A DNA stretch of 64,000 nucleotides from Pseudomonas extremaustralis (lineage in GTDB: Bacteria; Pseudomonadota; Gammaproteobacteria; Pseudomonadales; Pseudomonadaceae). A model generated the notes under the pieces. That model ran no database searches, was not told where the DNA came from, and saw nothing but the letters and a program-made list of their open reading frames with translations. Positions 37,886 to 46,307 of the stretch are shown piece after piece. How positions within the stretch are numbered: position 1 is the first letter of the stretch; each line of letters starts with the position of its first letter. Where the stretch lies: assembly GCF_900102035.1 (NCBI RefSeq), contig NZ_LT629689.1:5145001-5209000 (forward strand), written 5' to 3'. The translations under genes and the position numbers were made by a program.

Positions 37886-38847
37886 TGCAGGTTGGCCGGC
37901 CAGTCGATGTCAGCCGTGCGCACATAGCCGGCGCCGGGCATGCCCGGTTTGGCCTGGGGCACGGCGCTGGGTTGGGTCAGGCGCAGCTTGACGCGGAATA
38001 CCAGCTTCTGGCGTTCATCGCGGGTTTCCACTTCCTTGGGGGTGAACTGGGATTTGGCCGCGACAAAGCTGATTTTGGCCGGCAGCGATTGGCCGGGGAG
38101 CGCGTCGAGGAGGATGCGCGCATCGCTGCCGACGGTCAGGGCGCCGGTCACCGAGGCGGGCAGGTAGAGGTTCATGTATTGATCCTCGGGGTCGATCAGC
38201 AGCAGCACGCGACCGCCAGCGCCGAGCACTTCGCCGGGCTCGGCCAGGCGCAGCTGGATGATGCCGTCGATCGGCGCGCGCAGGCTGCTGTCGTCGATTT
38301 CGCTGGTGAGCTGGGCCACCTGGGCCTGGGCCGCGCCGATGGCAGCCTTCACCGAATTGACCTGGGCCTGGGCCGCGACCACCGCCGCATTGCCGGTGCT
38401 CTGGCGGGACTGCTGCTGGTCGATCAATTGGCTGCTGGCAAAGCCGCGCTTGTACAACTCCTGGGTGCGCTTGAGTTCTTGATTGGCCAGCAATTGTTCG
38501 CTCTGGCGCAGTTGCACGGTGGCCTCGGCGGCGGCGAGGTTTTCCCTGGCGCGCAGCACTTCGGCTTCGGCCTGGGCACGCTGGGCTTCCAGGGTGCGGG
38601 TGTCCATGCGCGCCAGCAGTTGGCCTTTAAGCACCTTGTCGCCTTCATCTACCCGCACTTCGGCCAGGCGGCCAGGGATCTTGGCGGCGATCTGCACTTC
38701 AGTGGACTCCAGTCGGCCGTTGCCCATGCTCAAGCCTTCGGGCAGACGGTCCTGGGTGGAGCGCCAGTAACCGAAGGCGCCAGCCCCCAGCAATAGGGCG
38801 AGCAGTGCGATGGCAAAAAAGCGGGACAGATGGCGGTTCGTGGACAT
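37882..38847 (-). CDS. HlyD-family membrane fusion protein (YhiI-like)
   Basis: A 321-residue protein with one N-terminal membrane anchor (FFAIALLALLLGAGAFGYW). The periplasmic part has a lipoyl-like hairpin: GRLESTEVQIAAKIPGRLAEVRVDEGDKVLKGQLLARMD, an alpha-helical coiled coil (about 75-180) and DSSLRAPIDGIIQLRLAEPGEVLGAGGRVL. It is the first gene of the operon with rbbA and the permease gene, as in E. coli yhiI-rbbA-yhhJ. It should link the inner-membrane pump to an outer-membrane channel such as TolC, which is not encoded here. Confidence 0.92.
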   Translation of the reverse strand: MSTNRHLSRFFAIALLALLLGAGAFGYWRSTQDRLPEGLSMGNGRLESTEVQIAAKIPGRLAEVRVDEGDKVLKGQLLARMDTRTLEAQRAQAEAEVLRARENLAAAEATVQLRQSEQLLANQELKRTQELYKRGFASSQLIDQQQSRQSTGNAAVVAAQAQVNSVKAAIGAAQAQVAQLTSEIDDSSLRAPIDGIIQLRLAEPGEVLGAGGRVLLLIDPEDQYMNLYLPASVTGALTVGSDARILLDALPGQSLPAKISFVAAKSQFTPKEVETRDERQKLVFRVKLRLTQPSAVPQAKPGMPGAGYVRTADIDWPANLQ

Positions 38848-38916
38848 GACTGCTTCCTGCGGCATTAGCGGATGAGTGTGATCTGTTTCCCCGGAGAGGG
38901 CTTTGATACCGGTCAG

Positions 38917-39366
38917 TTAAAGCAAATGAAGGATGGCGGCCCATTGCTGCGGCGTGACGGCCATCACGGAAAGGCGGCTGCCTTTTTGCACCAGCGGCAA
39001 CTCGGCGAGGGCGGCTTGCTGTTTCAGATAGCCCAGACCCAGCACCTTGGGGAAGGTCTGGACGTGCGCCACATTGATGGCACTCCACGGGTTCTTCTCC
39101 GGGCTGGCCTTGGCGTCGAAATAGTGGCTGTCCGGTTCCAGTGCGGTGGGGTCCGGGTAGGCGGCCTCGACGATTTTGCCGATGCCGGCAATGCCCGGCT
39201 CGGGGCAACTGGAGTGATAGAAGAAGAACTCATCGCCGACGGCCATGGCGCGCAGGAAATTGCGCGCCTGGTAGTTGCGCACCCCGTCCCAGCGGGCTTC
39301 ACCGAGCTTTTCCAGACCTTTGATCGAGAGTTCGTCCGGTTCGGATTTCATCAGCCAGTAGGCCAT
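38917..39366 (-). CDS. EVE domain-containing protein
   Basis: A 149-residue cytoplasmic protein, MAYWLMKSEPDELSIKGLEKLGEARWDGVRNYQARNFLR, the standard EVE start. Further motifs are VGDEFFFYHSSCPEPGIAGIGKIVEAAYPD and YFDAKASPEKNPW. EVE domains are PUA-like and recognise modified bases in DNA or RNA. In gammaproteobacteria this gene often lies near ygfA/zapA as here, so it is a core gene, not part of a defence cluster. Confidence 0.93.
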   Translation of the reverse strand: MAYWLMKSEPDELSIKGLEKLGEARWDGVRNYQARNFLRAMAVGDEFFFYHSSCPEPGIAGIGKIVEAAYPDPTALEPDSHYFDAKASPEKNPWSAINVAHVQTFPKVLGLGYLKQQAALAELPLVQKGSRLSVMAVTPQQWAAILHLL

Positions 39367-39561
39367 TGTCGGGCTCCTGAAAATGGGGTTTGGCAAGTTG
39401 TGCGGCAATTGGATGACAAACCGACAGTCGGTTGGCGCCAAGGTTTGCGTGTTGGTTCACGTTAACGCAGAATGCCGGGATTTTAAGCTTGACGCAGCTG
39501 CAACGGACTACTTTGGAACGTTGTTGTCATCGTGTACGAGGTGCCTGAAGGGGGGCAATCG

Positions 39562-39711
39562 ATGCAACGTAAACCGGATTTACTATGGATTCTGGTGATT
39601 TTGTTTGGTCTGGGTGTGGTCACCACCGGGTATGCGCAAAGCCTGTGGTCGAACAAGACAGATGCCCCGGTGGAGCTGGCCCAGAAGCCGCCACAACCGT
39701 TCAAGCGTTGA
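39562..39711 (+). CDS. Small single-span membrane protein (49 aa)
   Basis: ATG at 39562 with GGGGGG 7 nt upstream (39550-39555), stop TGA at 39709-39711. The product is MQRKPDLLWILVILFGLGVV followed by TTGYAQSLWSNKTDAPVELAQKPPQPFKR. It has a short basic start, one hydrophobic helix (about 7-25), then a polar Pro/Lys-rich tail, so an inner-membrane protein with its tail outside is likely. It is too short for usual ORF cut-offs. The good ribosome binding site, the clean coding-like codons and the tight 8-bp spacing to the convergent ygfA gene support it. Function unknown. Confidence 0.78.
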   Translation: MQRKPDLLWILVILFGLGVVTTGYAQSLWSNKTDAPVELAQKPPQPFKR

Positions 39712-39718
39712 CCCTTCT

Positions 39719-40348
39719 TCAAGGCGCCGCTGATTCCAGTGGCGTCTGTGCGGTATACCATCTCTTGTCAGTAACGGTGCCCGCCAACGGCACATCCCAG
39801 CTCGCCTGTACCAGCCGTTCGACTTTCTGACACTCATGGGCCAGGCCCAATAGCGTCGGCTTGCGCCAGCGTTGGCGGCGCGCCAGGTACGCCAGGCTGC
39901 GGTCGTAGAAGCCACCGCCCATGCCCAGGCGACCACCCGCCTCATCGAACCCCACCAATGGCAGCAATACCAGGTCCAGTGCCCATACCTTGCGTTGCCG
40001 GCTGACGGTCACGCGTGGCTCCAGAATGCGAAAACGGTTGGGCCGCAGCTTTTCTGCGGGCAGCACGCGCTGGAACACCATCTTGGTCCGCGGCCAGGCG
40101 CTGAGCACCGGCAGGTAAGTGGCCTTGCCCCGGCGCTGCGCTGCGCGCAGCAGCAGGCGCGGATCGATTTCACCGTCCGTCGGTAGATACAAAGCGATAT
40201 GTTTGGCCCGGCGAAACAGCGGATGCTGTGCCAGTTGTCGATACAGGCCAAGGGCGGCCTGGCGCTGCTCACTCGGCGTGAGGGCGCGTCGAGCGTTGCG
40301 CAACATGCGTCGAAGTTGCGGACGGGAAAGCGGCGCAGGTTCGGTCAT
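39719..40348 (-). CDS. ygfA: 5-formyltetrahydrofolate cyclo-ligase
   Basis: A 209-residue enzyme that converts 5-formyl-THF to 5,10-methenyl-THF with ATP. I chose MTEPAPLSRPQLRRMLRNARRAL at 40348; another ATG at 40363 directly follows the 6S RNA terminator. Motifs are HIALYLPTDGEIDPRLLLRAA, LDLVLLPLVGFDEAGGRLGMGGGFYDRSLA (ATP/phosphate loop) and LGLAHECQKVERL. It lies downstream of 6S RNA and zapA, the conserved gammaproteobacterial arrangement. Confidence 0.95.
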   Translation of the reverse strand: MTEPAPLSRPQLRRMLRNARRALTPSEQRQAALGLYRQLAQHPLFRRAKHIALYLPTDGEIDPRLLLRAAQRRGKATYLPVLSAWPRTKMVFQRVLPAEKLRPNRFRILEPRVTVSRQRKVWALDLVLLPLVGFDEAGGRLGMGGGFYDRSLAYLARRQRWRKPTLLGLAHECQKVERLVQASWDVPLAGTVTDKRWYTAQTPLESAAP

Positions 40349-40363
40349 GGCTTTTCGGCTCAT

Positions 40364-40393
40364 AAAACAATGCCAGTCCTTGAGACTGGCATT
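40364..40393 (-). terminator. Terminator downstream of 6S RNA
   Basis: On the minus strand TGCCAGTC-TCAAG-GACTGGCA is an 8-bp perfect hairpin followed by TTGTTTTA. It lies about 15 nt past the mature 6S end and just before the ygfA start, so it probably ends most 6S precursor transcripts. Confidence 0.8.
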
Positions 40394-40404
40394 GAGTTTG
40401 GAAT

Positions 40405-40584
40405 TCAGGCTCCCCGACAGAGCCGCTGTCGACTCAGCCCTTGAACCCGAAAGTTCAAGGTGGAAGATGCAGTAGGCTTTAAGGCTTTCCGTCTAGCGGA
40501 CATGCACACCAGCCCAACGTGCAACTTCCAGGGTAGTGCGAATCGGCTCCGGGACATCGCCGACTGGCAAGCACGCCAGGGAGT
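40405..40584 (-). ncRNA. ssrS: 6S RNA
   Basis: About 180 nt between zapA and ygfA, the position of ssrS in gammaproteobacteria. Reading the minus strand, it shares with E. coli 6S RNA the segments GAGCCGAT, GGTGTGCATG (E. coli GGTGAGCATG), GAAAGCCTTAAA and CACCTTGAAC...GGGTTCAAGGG in the same order and spacing. The closing stem can form between CTCCC at the 5' end (40583-40579) and GGGGAG at the 3' end (40415-40410). 6S RNA mimics an open promoter and binds sigma70 RNA polymerase in stationary phase. The ends are estimates (within about 5 nt) from the -10 box and the closing stem. Confidence 0.92.
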
Positions 40585-40590
40585 GCGGCG

Positions 40591-40596
40591 AGTATA
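40591..40596 (-). promoter_or_regulatory. -10 box of 6S RNA promoter
   Basis: TATACT on the minus strand, 6-7 nt before the estimated 6S start at 40584 and just after the zapA stop codon. A -35-like CTGATT lies 17 bp further upstream, inside the end of zapA. Confidence 0.65.
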
Positions 40597-40615
40597 CCTT
40601 AAACCTTGGCGGCAA

Positions 40616-40933
40616 TCAGCCTTTGGGTGTGTCTGAATCGCTGGAGAGAACCAGGTCGACGCGTTCCAGCAGGTCGCGCACTTGCTCGCGCGTCGAGCCG
40701 CTGGCCTGCACGTCAGGGCGTTCCTGCTTATGCAGCAGATCGTGGGTGATATTCAGGGCGGCCATCACGGCGATGCGATCGGCGCCGATCACTTTGCCGC
40801 TGCTGCGGATTTCACGCATCTTGCCATCGAGGTAGCGGGCGGCGCTCACCAGGTTGTTGCGCTCTTCCGGGGGGCAGATGATCGAATATTCTTTGTCGAG
40901 GATCTGCACGGTGACGCTATTGCTTGAACTCAT
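40616..40933 (-). CDS. zapA: Cell division protein ZapA
   Basis: A 105-residue cytoplasmic protein, MSSSNSVTVQILDKEYSIICPPEERNNLVSAARYLDGKM, the family N-terminus. It continues with RIAVMAALNITHDLL and a C-terminal coiled coil. ZapA binds and bundles FtsZ filaments at midcell. Its start overlaps the stop of the upstream ZapB-like gene (ATGA, 4 bp). The 6S RNA gene follows immediately. Confidence 0.95.
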   Translation of the reverse strand: MSSSNSVTVQILDKEYSIICPPEERNNLVSAARYLDGKMREIRSSGKVIGADRIAVMAALNITHDLLHKQERPDVQASGSTREQVRDLLERVDLVLSSDSDTPKG

Positions 40934-41139
40934 GAGTCTTGCTCCAGGGCCTTCAGGCGCGAAATCATCGATTCGACCTTACGCCGGGCGATTTCGTTTT
41001 TTTCAATGAGGTGAGCGCGTTCCTCGCGCCAGGTCTTTTCCTGAGCTAATAGGAGTCCGTTTTGACTCTTAAGTTGCTCGACCCGAGTAATTAGCAATTC
41101 GAGTCTGGCCATCAGCGCTTGCAGGTCGGTGTCTTCCAT
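40930..41139 (-). CDS. ZapB-like coiled-coil protein (TIGR02449)
   Basis: A 69-residue protein, MEDTDLQALMARLELLITRVEQLKSQNGLLLAQ, a nearly continuous heptad coiled coil. I chose the ATG at 41139, which fits the TIGR02449 family start; the frame is open to 41172. It overlaps zapA by 4 bp. ZapB-like coiled coils link ZapA to the division machinery, so a division role is inferred from context and shape. Confidence 0.85.
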   Translation of the reverse strand: MEDTDLQALMARLELLITRVEQLKSQNGLLLAQEKTWREERAHLIEKNEIARRKVESMISRLKALEQDS

Positions 41140-41277
41140 TGGGTTCCACTGGATTTGTCTGATGAATGGCAACTGCAGGATAAACGATCTGACGCCCTTG
41201 ATAGTCTTGGTACGTCTGCCGGTGCTAGGATACAGCGCTCCATTCTAGACATTGCGCCGTCTGGCGCCTAGCTCACC

Positions 41278-41835
41278 ATGCCCAATCCAAATTCCCCGTA
41301 CGATGCTTTTTCCACACTGCTGAGCACCAGCGGTCATCCTTGCTCACCTGCCGAACTGCACGGCGTGCTTTTGGGCCGCAGTTGCACCGGCGTTGGTTTC
41401 GATGCCGACAACTGGCTGGCCGATGTGGCTGAGCTGCTGGAAAAAGAGCCAGAAGACAGCGTGCGTAATGCACTGATCGGCCTGCAGGAAATGGTCAAGG
41501 GCGAGCTGACCGGTGATGACGTCACCGTGGTCCTGCTGCTGCCGACCGATGATGCGCCGCTCGCCGAGCGTGCCGCTGCGCTGGGTCAATGGTGCCAGGG
41601 CTTCCTCCATGGCTTTGGCGTGAATGCCGGCGGCCTGGAACTGAGTGACGACGCCAAGGAAGTACTGCAGGACCTCGCGGCCATCTCCCAGGTGCAAGAT
41701 GCCCTGGAAGAATCCGAAGACGGCGAAGGCGACTACATGGAAGTCATGGAATACCTGCGCGTCGCGCCGCTGCTGCTGTTCACCGAGACCAAGAAGTCTG
41801 CTGAGCCGGTCGCGGCCAAGCCGTCGTTGCACTAA
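41278..41835 (+). CDS. ygfB: YgfB/UPF0149 family protein
   Basis: A 185-residue acidic cytoplasmic protein, [36 protein letters not shown]. Conserved parts are [13 protein letters not shown] and an all-helical body ending [15 protein letters not shown]. It heads the ygfB-pepP-ubiH-ubiI run, divergent from zapA as in E. coli. In P. aeruginosa a YgfB protein has been reported to influence beta-lactam resistance by damping an ampDh3-linked regulator; whether this homologue does so is untested here. Confidence 0.92.
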   Translation: MPNPNSPYDAFSTLLSTSGHPCSPAELHGVLLGRSCTGVGFDADNWLADVAELLEKEPEDSVRNALIGLQEMVKGELTGDDVTVVLLLPTDDAPLAERAAALGQWCQGFLHGFGVNAGGLELSDDAKEVLQDLAAISQVQDALEESEDGEGDYMEVMEYLRVAPLLLFTETKKSAEPVAAKPSLH

Positions 41836-41872
41836 GGCCGTCACTGCACCCAGAAAGGAAGCCCATCTGCCC

Positions 41873-43195
41873 ATGATCCATATCCCGAAAGCGGAATACA
41901 TCCGGCGCCGCAAGGCGCTCATGGCGCAGATGGTCCCCAACAGCATCGCCATTCTGCCGGCCGCCGCCGTGGCGATCCGCAATCGCGATGTCGAGCATGT
42001 CTACCGCCAGGACAGCGACTTCCAGTACCTGAGCGGCTTCCCCGAGCCCGAAGCGGTGATCGTGCTGATGCCCGGTCGCCAGCACGGCGAATACGTGCTG
42101 TTCTGCCGCGAGCGCAATGCCGAGCGCGAACTGTGGGACGGCCTGCGCGCCGGTACCGAAGGCGCCGTGCGTGACTTTGGCGCCGACGATGCCTTTCCCA
42201 TCACCGATATCGACGACATCCTGCCCGGCCTGATCGAAGGCCGCGACCGGGTGTATTCGGCCATGGGCAGCAATGCCGAATTCGACCGGCACTTGATGGA
42301 GTGGATCAACGTCATCCGTTCCAAAGCGCACCTGGGCGCCCAGCCACCGAACGAATTCGTTGCCCTGGATCATCTGCTCCACGACATGCGCCTGTATAAA
42401 TCGGCGGCGGAAGTGAAGGTGATGCGCGAGGCTGCGCGCATTTCCTGCGCGGCTCATGTCCGCGCGATGCAGGCCAGTCGCGCCGGTTTGCATGAGTTCA
42501 GCCTGGAAGCCGAGCTGGATTACGAGTTTCGCAAGGGCGGCGCGAAGATGCCGGCCTATGGCTCAATCGTCGCGGCCGGACGCAACAGCTGCATCCTGCA
42601 TTACCAGCAGAATGACGCGTTGCTCAAGGACGGCGACCTGGTGCTGATCGACGCCGGTTGCGAGATCGACTGCTATGCCAGCGATATCACTCGCACCTGG
42701 CCGGTCAACGGCAAGTTTTCGCCGGAACAGAAGGCGATCTACGAAATCGTACTGGCCTCCCAGGAAGCCGCGTTTGCCCAGATCGCGCCGAACAAGCATT
42801 GGAACCAGGCCCACGAGGCGACCGTCCAGGTGATCACCGCCGGGCTGGTCAGGCTGGGGTTGTTGCAGGGCGACGTTGACGAGTTGATCGCCAGCGAAGC
42901 CTACAAGCCTTTCTATATGCACCGCGCCGGCCATTGGCTGGGGATGGATGTGCATGATGTGGGCGAGTACAAAGTGGGCGGTGAATGGCGCGTGCTGGAA
43001 GTCGGCATGGCGTTGACCGTGGAACCGGGGATTTATATTTCGCCGGATAACCAGAACGTGGCAAAGAAATGGCGTGGCATTGGCGTACGCATCGAGGACG
43101 ACGTGGTGGTGACCAAGCAAGGCTGTGAAATCCTGACCGGCGGCGTGCCCAAGGCGGTCGCCGAGATTGAAGCGTTGATGGCGGCAGCCCGATGA
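41873..43195 (+). CDS. pepP: Xaa-Pro aminopeptidase
   Basis: A 440-residue metallopeptidase (E. coli PepP 441) that removes an N-terminal residue preceding proline. Start MIHIPKAEYIRRRKALMAQM at 41873. The two-metal site is complete: LIDAGCEIDCYASDITRTWP (two Asp), HRAGHWLGMDVHDVGEY (His), LTVEPGIYI (Glu) and GVRIEDDVVVT (Glu). Its stop overlaps the ubiH start (ATGA, 4 bp). Confidence 0.96.
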   Translation: MIHIPKAEYIRRRKALMAQMVPNSIAILPAAAVAIRNRDVEHVYRQDSDFQYLSGFPEPEAVIVLMPGRQHGEYVLFCRERNAERELWDGLRAGTEGAVRDFGADDAFPITDIDDILPGLIEGRDRVYSAMGSNAEFDRHLMEWINVIRSKAHLGAQPPNEFVALDHLLHDMRLYKSAAEVKVMREAARISCAAHVRAMQASRAGLHEFSLEAELDYEFRKGGAKMPAYGSIVAAGRNSCILHYQQNDALLKDGDLVLIDAGCEIDCYASDITRTWPVNGKFSPEQKAIYEIVLASQEAAFAQIAPNKHWNQAHEATVQVITAGLVRLGLLQGDVDELIASEAYKPFYMHRAGHWLGMDVHDVGEYKVGGEWRVLEVGMALTVEPGIYISPDNQNVAKKWRGIGVRIEDDVVVTKQGCEILTGGVPKAVAEIEALMAAAR

Positions 43196-44379
43196 GCCGG
43201 GTCAACCTGGCGATTATCGGCGGCGGCCTGGTGGGTGCCAGCCTCGCGTTGGCGTTGCAGGCCGGCGCCAAGGCGCGGGGCTGGAAGATTGTCCTGATCG
43301 AACCGTTCGCTCCGGGCGACAGCTACCAGCCGAGCTACGATGCGCGGTCGTCTGCGTTGTCCTATGGGGCTCGTCAGATTTATCAGCGGCTGGGCATCTG
43401 GCAGGACATTTCCCGCCGTGCCGAGCCGATCAAGCAGATCCATGTGTCGGACCGTGGGCGTTTCTCCACCGCACGTCTTTCGGCCATGGAAGAAGGCGTG
43501 CCGGCCCTCGGTTATGTGGTCGAAAACGCCTGGCTCGGCCAATGTCTGTGGCAGGGTTTGGATCGCGACGTGGTCAGTTGGCGTTGCCCGGCGGAAGTCA
43601 CGCGCATGGAACCGCTGCCGGATGGTTATCGCCTGACCCTCAACGACGAAACCGTGCTGGAGTGTGACCTCGCGGTGCTGGCCGATGGCGGCCGTTCCGG
43701 TTTGCGCGAGCAACTGGGCATCGGCGTGAAAACCCGGCCCTACAACCAGAGCGCGCTGATCGCCAACATCACCCCCAGCGAAGCCCACAATGGCGAAGCC
43801 TTCGAGCGCTTCACCGACGACGGGCCGATGGCCTTGCTGCCGCTGCCGGACAACCGCTGCGCGCTGGTCTGGACCCGCGCCGGCATGGACGCCCAGCGCC
43901 TGGCCGCACTCGACGAGCGCAGCTTCTTGAGTGAATTGCAGGGCGTGTTCGGCTATCGCCTGGGCACCTTGAAGCAAGTGGGCGCCCGTCATCTGTATCC
44001 GTTGAATCTGGTGGAAGCCGAAGAGCAAGTGCGCTCGCACCTGGTGATCCTCGGCAACGCCGCCCACAGCCTGCACCCGATTGCCGGGCAGGGCTTCAAC
44101 CTGTCCCTGCGCGATGCGAGTGCCTTGGCCGAGGCCTTGTTGGCCGGGCCTGCGGTACCCGGTGACCTGGCGACCCTGCAAGACTATCGCGAGCGTCAGC
44201 GGATGGATCAGAAGCTGACCGTGGGTTTTTCCGACCAGGTCACGCGGCTGTTCGGCAGTGCCCAACCGCTGGTGGCGTTGGGCCGCAACATGGGCTTGCT
44301 GGGCCTGGACCTGTTACCGCCGGCCAAGCGCTGGTTCGCCCGTCAGGCCATGGGCCTGGGCACGCGTCCCGATGCGTAA
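43192..44379 (+). CDS. ubiH: 2-octaprenyl-6-methoxyphenol hydroxylase UbiH
   Basis: A 395-residue FAD monooxygenase of ubiquinone synthesis. Dinucleotide site IIGGGLVGASLALAL near residue 6, DG motif CDLAVLADGGRSGLREQLGI and second FAD site LVILGNAAHSLHPIAGQGFNLSLRD (GNAAH as in E. coli UbiH, not GDAAH). It overlaps pepP by 4 bp and the next gene by 8 bp, so the operon is tightly coupled. Confidence 0.93.
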   Translation: MSRVNLAIIGGGLVGASLALALQAGAKARGWKIVLIEPFAPGDSYQPSYDARSSALSYGARQIYQRLGIWQDISRRAEPIKQIHVSDRGRFSTARLSAMEEGVPALGYVVENAWLGQCLWQGLDRDVVSWRCPAEVTRMEPLPDGYRLTLNDETVLECDLAVLADGGRSGLREQLGIGVKTRPYNQSALIANITPSEAHNGEAFERFTDDGPMALLPLPDNRCALVWTRAGMDAQRLAALDERSFLSELQGVFGYRLGTLKQVGARHLYPLNLVEAEEQVRSHLVILGNAAHSLHPIAGQGFNLSLRDASALAEALLAGPAVPGDLATLQDYRERQRMDQKLTVGFSDQVTRLFGSAQPLVALGRNMGLLGLDLLPPAKRWFARQAMGLGTRPDA

Positions 44380-44857
44380 AGGGTTGATCGAGCGTCTGGG
44401 CAAGGCGCGGTTGTTGCGTTGGATCATGACCCTGTACCCGCCGTATCTGGGCGCGGGCATCCGCGTACAGCACATGAGCGCTGATTTTCGCCATGTCAAA
44501 GTGCGCATGGGCCTGGGCTGGTACAACCGCAATTACGTCGGCACGCAATTCGGCGGTAGCCTGTATTCGATGGTCGACCCGTTCTACATGTTGATGCTGA
44601 TGGAGAACCTGGGCCGCGACTACATCGTCTGGGACAAGGCCGCCAGCATCGATTTCGTCTCGCCGGGCAAGGGCCCGGTGTACGCCGAATTTTCCATCGA
44701 CGACGCCTTGCTCGATGAGGTACGTCGCCAGACCGCAGGCGGCGAGAAGTATTTGCCCCACCTCGAGGTCCAGATTCATGACGGCTCCGGCACCTTGGTG
44801 GCGCGCGTCGACAAAACCCTTTACGTGCGGCGCAAGCCGCCAGCGAGACAGGCTTAA
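44372..44857 (+). CDS. DUF4442 hotdog-fold protein
   Basis: A 161-residue protein, MRKGLIERLGKARLLRWIMTLYPPYLGAGIRVQHMSADF, then the hotdog core VKVRMGLGWYNRNYVGTQFGGSLYSMVDPFYMLMLMENLG and AASIDFVSPGKGPVYAEFSID. DUF4442 proteins resemble thioesterases (PaaI-like), but a canonical catalytic residue cannot be assigned. It starts within the end of ubiH and is followed 3 nt later by ubiI, so it belongs to the ubiquinone operon. A role in polyprenyl or acyl-CoA handling is inference. Confidence 0.85.
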   Translation: MRKGLIERLGKARLLRWIMTLYPPYLGAGIRVQHMSADFRHVKVRMGLGWYNRNYVGTQFGGSLYSMVDPFYMLMLMENLGRDYIVWDKAASIDFVSPGKGPVYAEFSIDDALLDEVRRQTAGGEKYLPHLEVQIHDGSGTLVARVDKTLYVRRKPPARQA

Positions 44858-44860
44858 AGC

Positions 44861-46084
44861 ATGGACATGCGCGCAGATGTGCTGATTGTCGGGGCCGGAA
44901 TGGTCGGAAGCGCCCTGGCGCTGGCGTTGCAGGGCAGTGGCCTGCAGGTGCTGCTGCTCGACGGCAGCGCGCTCAGCGTCAAGCCGTTCGACCCCGAGGC
45001 CGCCTTCGAGCCACGGGTGAGCGCCTTGTCGGCCGCCAGCCAGCGCATCCTGGAGCGCCTGGGTGTGTGGGACGGCATCGTCGCACGGCGCGCCAGCCCT
45101 TACGGCGAAATGCAAGTGTGGGATGGCAGCGGCACCGGGCAGATCCACTTTTCGGCGGCCAGCGTGCATGCCGAGGTGCTGGGGCATATCGTCGAGAACC
45201 GCGTGGTCCAGGATGCCTTGCTCGACCGCCTGCACGACTGCGACCTGGGCCTTTTGGCCAATGCGCGCCTGGAGCAGATGCGCCGCTCCGGCGATGACTG
45301 GCTGCTGACCCTGGCCGATGGCCGCACGCTGCGCGCGCCGCTGGTGGTCGCCGCCGATGGCGCCAACTCCGCTGTGCGCCGCCTGACCGGCACCGCAACG
45401 CGTGAATGGGATTATCTGCATAACGCCATCGTCACCAGCGTGCGCAGCAGCCAGCCGCACCAGCGTACTGCGTGGCAACGCTTTACCGACACCGGCCCGC
45501 TGGCGTTTTTGCCGCTGGTGCGCGATGGCCAGGAGGATTGGTGTTCGATCGTCTGGTCGACCACGCCGGCTGAATCCGCACGCCTGATGGCGCTGGACGA
45601 TGAGCGCTTCTGCCGTGAGCTGGAGCGTGCGTTCGAGGGGCGCCTGGGCACCGTGGTCAGCGCTGACCCGCGCGTTTGCGTGCCCTTGCGCCAGCGCCAC
45701 GCCAAGCGCTATGTGGCCGAGGGGCTGGCACTGATCGGCGATGCCGCCCACGTGATCCATCCATTGGCGGGGCAGGGCGTGAACCTGGGCTTTCTCGACG
45801 CTGCGGTGCTGGCCGAGGTGCTGTTGTCGGCGACCGAGCGTGGCGAGCGCCTGGCGGACTTGAAAGTGCTGAGCCGTTACGAGCGCCGGCGCATGCCGCA
45901 TAACCTGGCGCTGATGGCGGCGATGGAGGGCTTCGAGCGCTTGTTCCAGGCCGATCAACTGCCATTGCGCTGGTTGCGCAATGCGGGCTTGAAGCTGGTC
46001 GACCAGATGCCCGAAGCGAAGGCCGTCTTCGTTCGCCAGGCCCTCGGCCTGACGGGCGACTTGCCGGAACTGGCCAAACTCTGA
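44861..46084 (+). CDS. ubiI: FAD-dependent ubiquinone hydroxylase UbiI-like
   Basis: A 407-residue FAD monooxygenase with dinucleotide site VLIVGAGMVGSALALALQGSG, DG motif LVVAADGANSAVRRLTGT and LALIGDAAHVIHPLAGQGVNLGFLDAAVL. It belongs to the UbiH/F/I family; position after ubiH matches E. coli ubiI (visC), which hydroxylates C5 of the ring. A REPIN follows its stop by 14 bp. Confidence 0.9.
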   Translation: MDMRADVLIVGAGMVGSALALALQGSGLQVLLLDGSALSVKPFDPEAAFEPRVSALSAASQRILERLGVWDGIVARRASPYGEMQVWDGSGTGQIHFSAASVHAEVLGHIVENRVVQDALLDRLHDCDLGLLANARLEQMRRSGDDWLLTLADGRTLRAPLVVAADGANSAVRRLTGTATREWDYLHNAIVTSVRSSQPHQRTAWQRFTDTGPLAFLPLVRDGQEDWCSIVWSTTPAESARLMALDDERFCRELERAFEGRLGTVVSADPRVCVPLRQRHAKRYVAEGLALIGDAAHVIHPLAGQGVNLGFLDAAVLAEVLLSATERGERLADLKVLSRYERRRMPHNLALMAAMEGFERLFQADQLPLRWLRNAGLKLVDQMPEAKAVFVRQALGLTGDLPELAKL

Positions 46085-46098
46085 AACACAACCCTCCT

Positions 46099-46197
46099 GT
46101 AGGAGCGAGCTTGCTCGCGAAAAACGCAATGACACCGCGTTTATCCAGTCGGACAAGCGTTATCGTTGACGGTCTTCGCGAGCAAGCTCGCTCCTAC
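46099..46197. repeat. REPIN (GTAGGAGC type)
   Basis: Inverted REP units GTAGGAGCGAGCTTGCTCGCG and CGCGAGCAAGCTCGCTCCTAC, nearly perfect, about 57 bp apart. Inner sequence ACACCGCGTTTA...GTTATCGTTGACG is shared with the copy at 55874 and, inverted, with 33934. Confidence 0.92.
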
Positions 46198-46307
46198 CGG
46201 GAGGGCGGTTTGCAACATCTGGTAACGCCTCTGCTGAGTGTTTGATTGAGATGCTAAATGTGAGTCCCTATCATTTGCCTTCAATTTGCATCTGAGAGAC
46301 CGCACCC

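Noticed and set aside
38917..39366. EVE protein as part of a defence system
   Set aside because: No nuclease, methylase or helicase nearby; the gene belongs to the conserved ygfA-6S-zapA neighbourhood.
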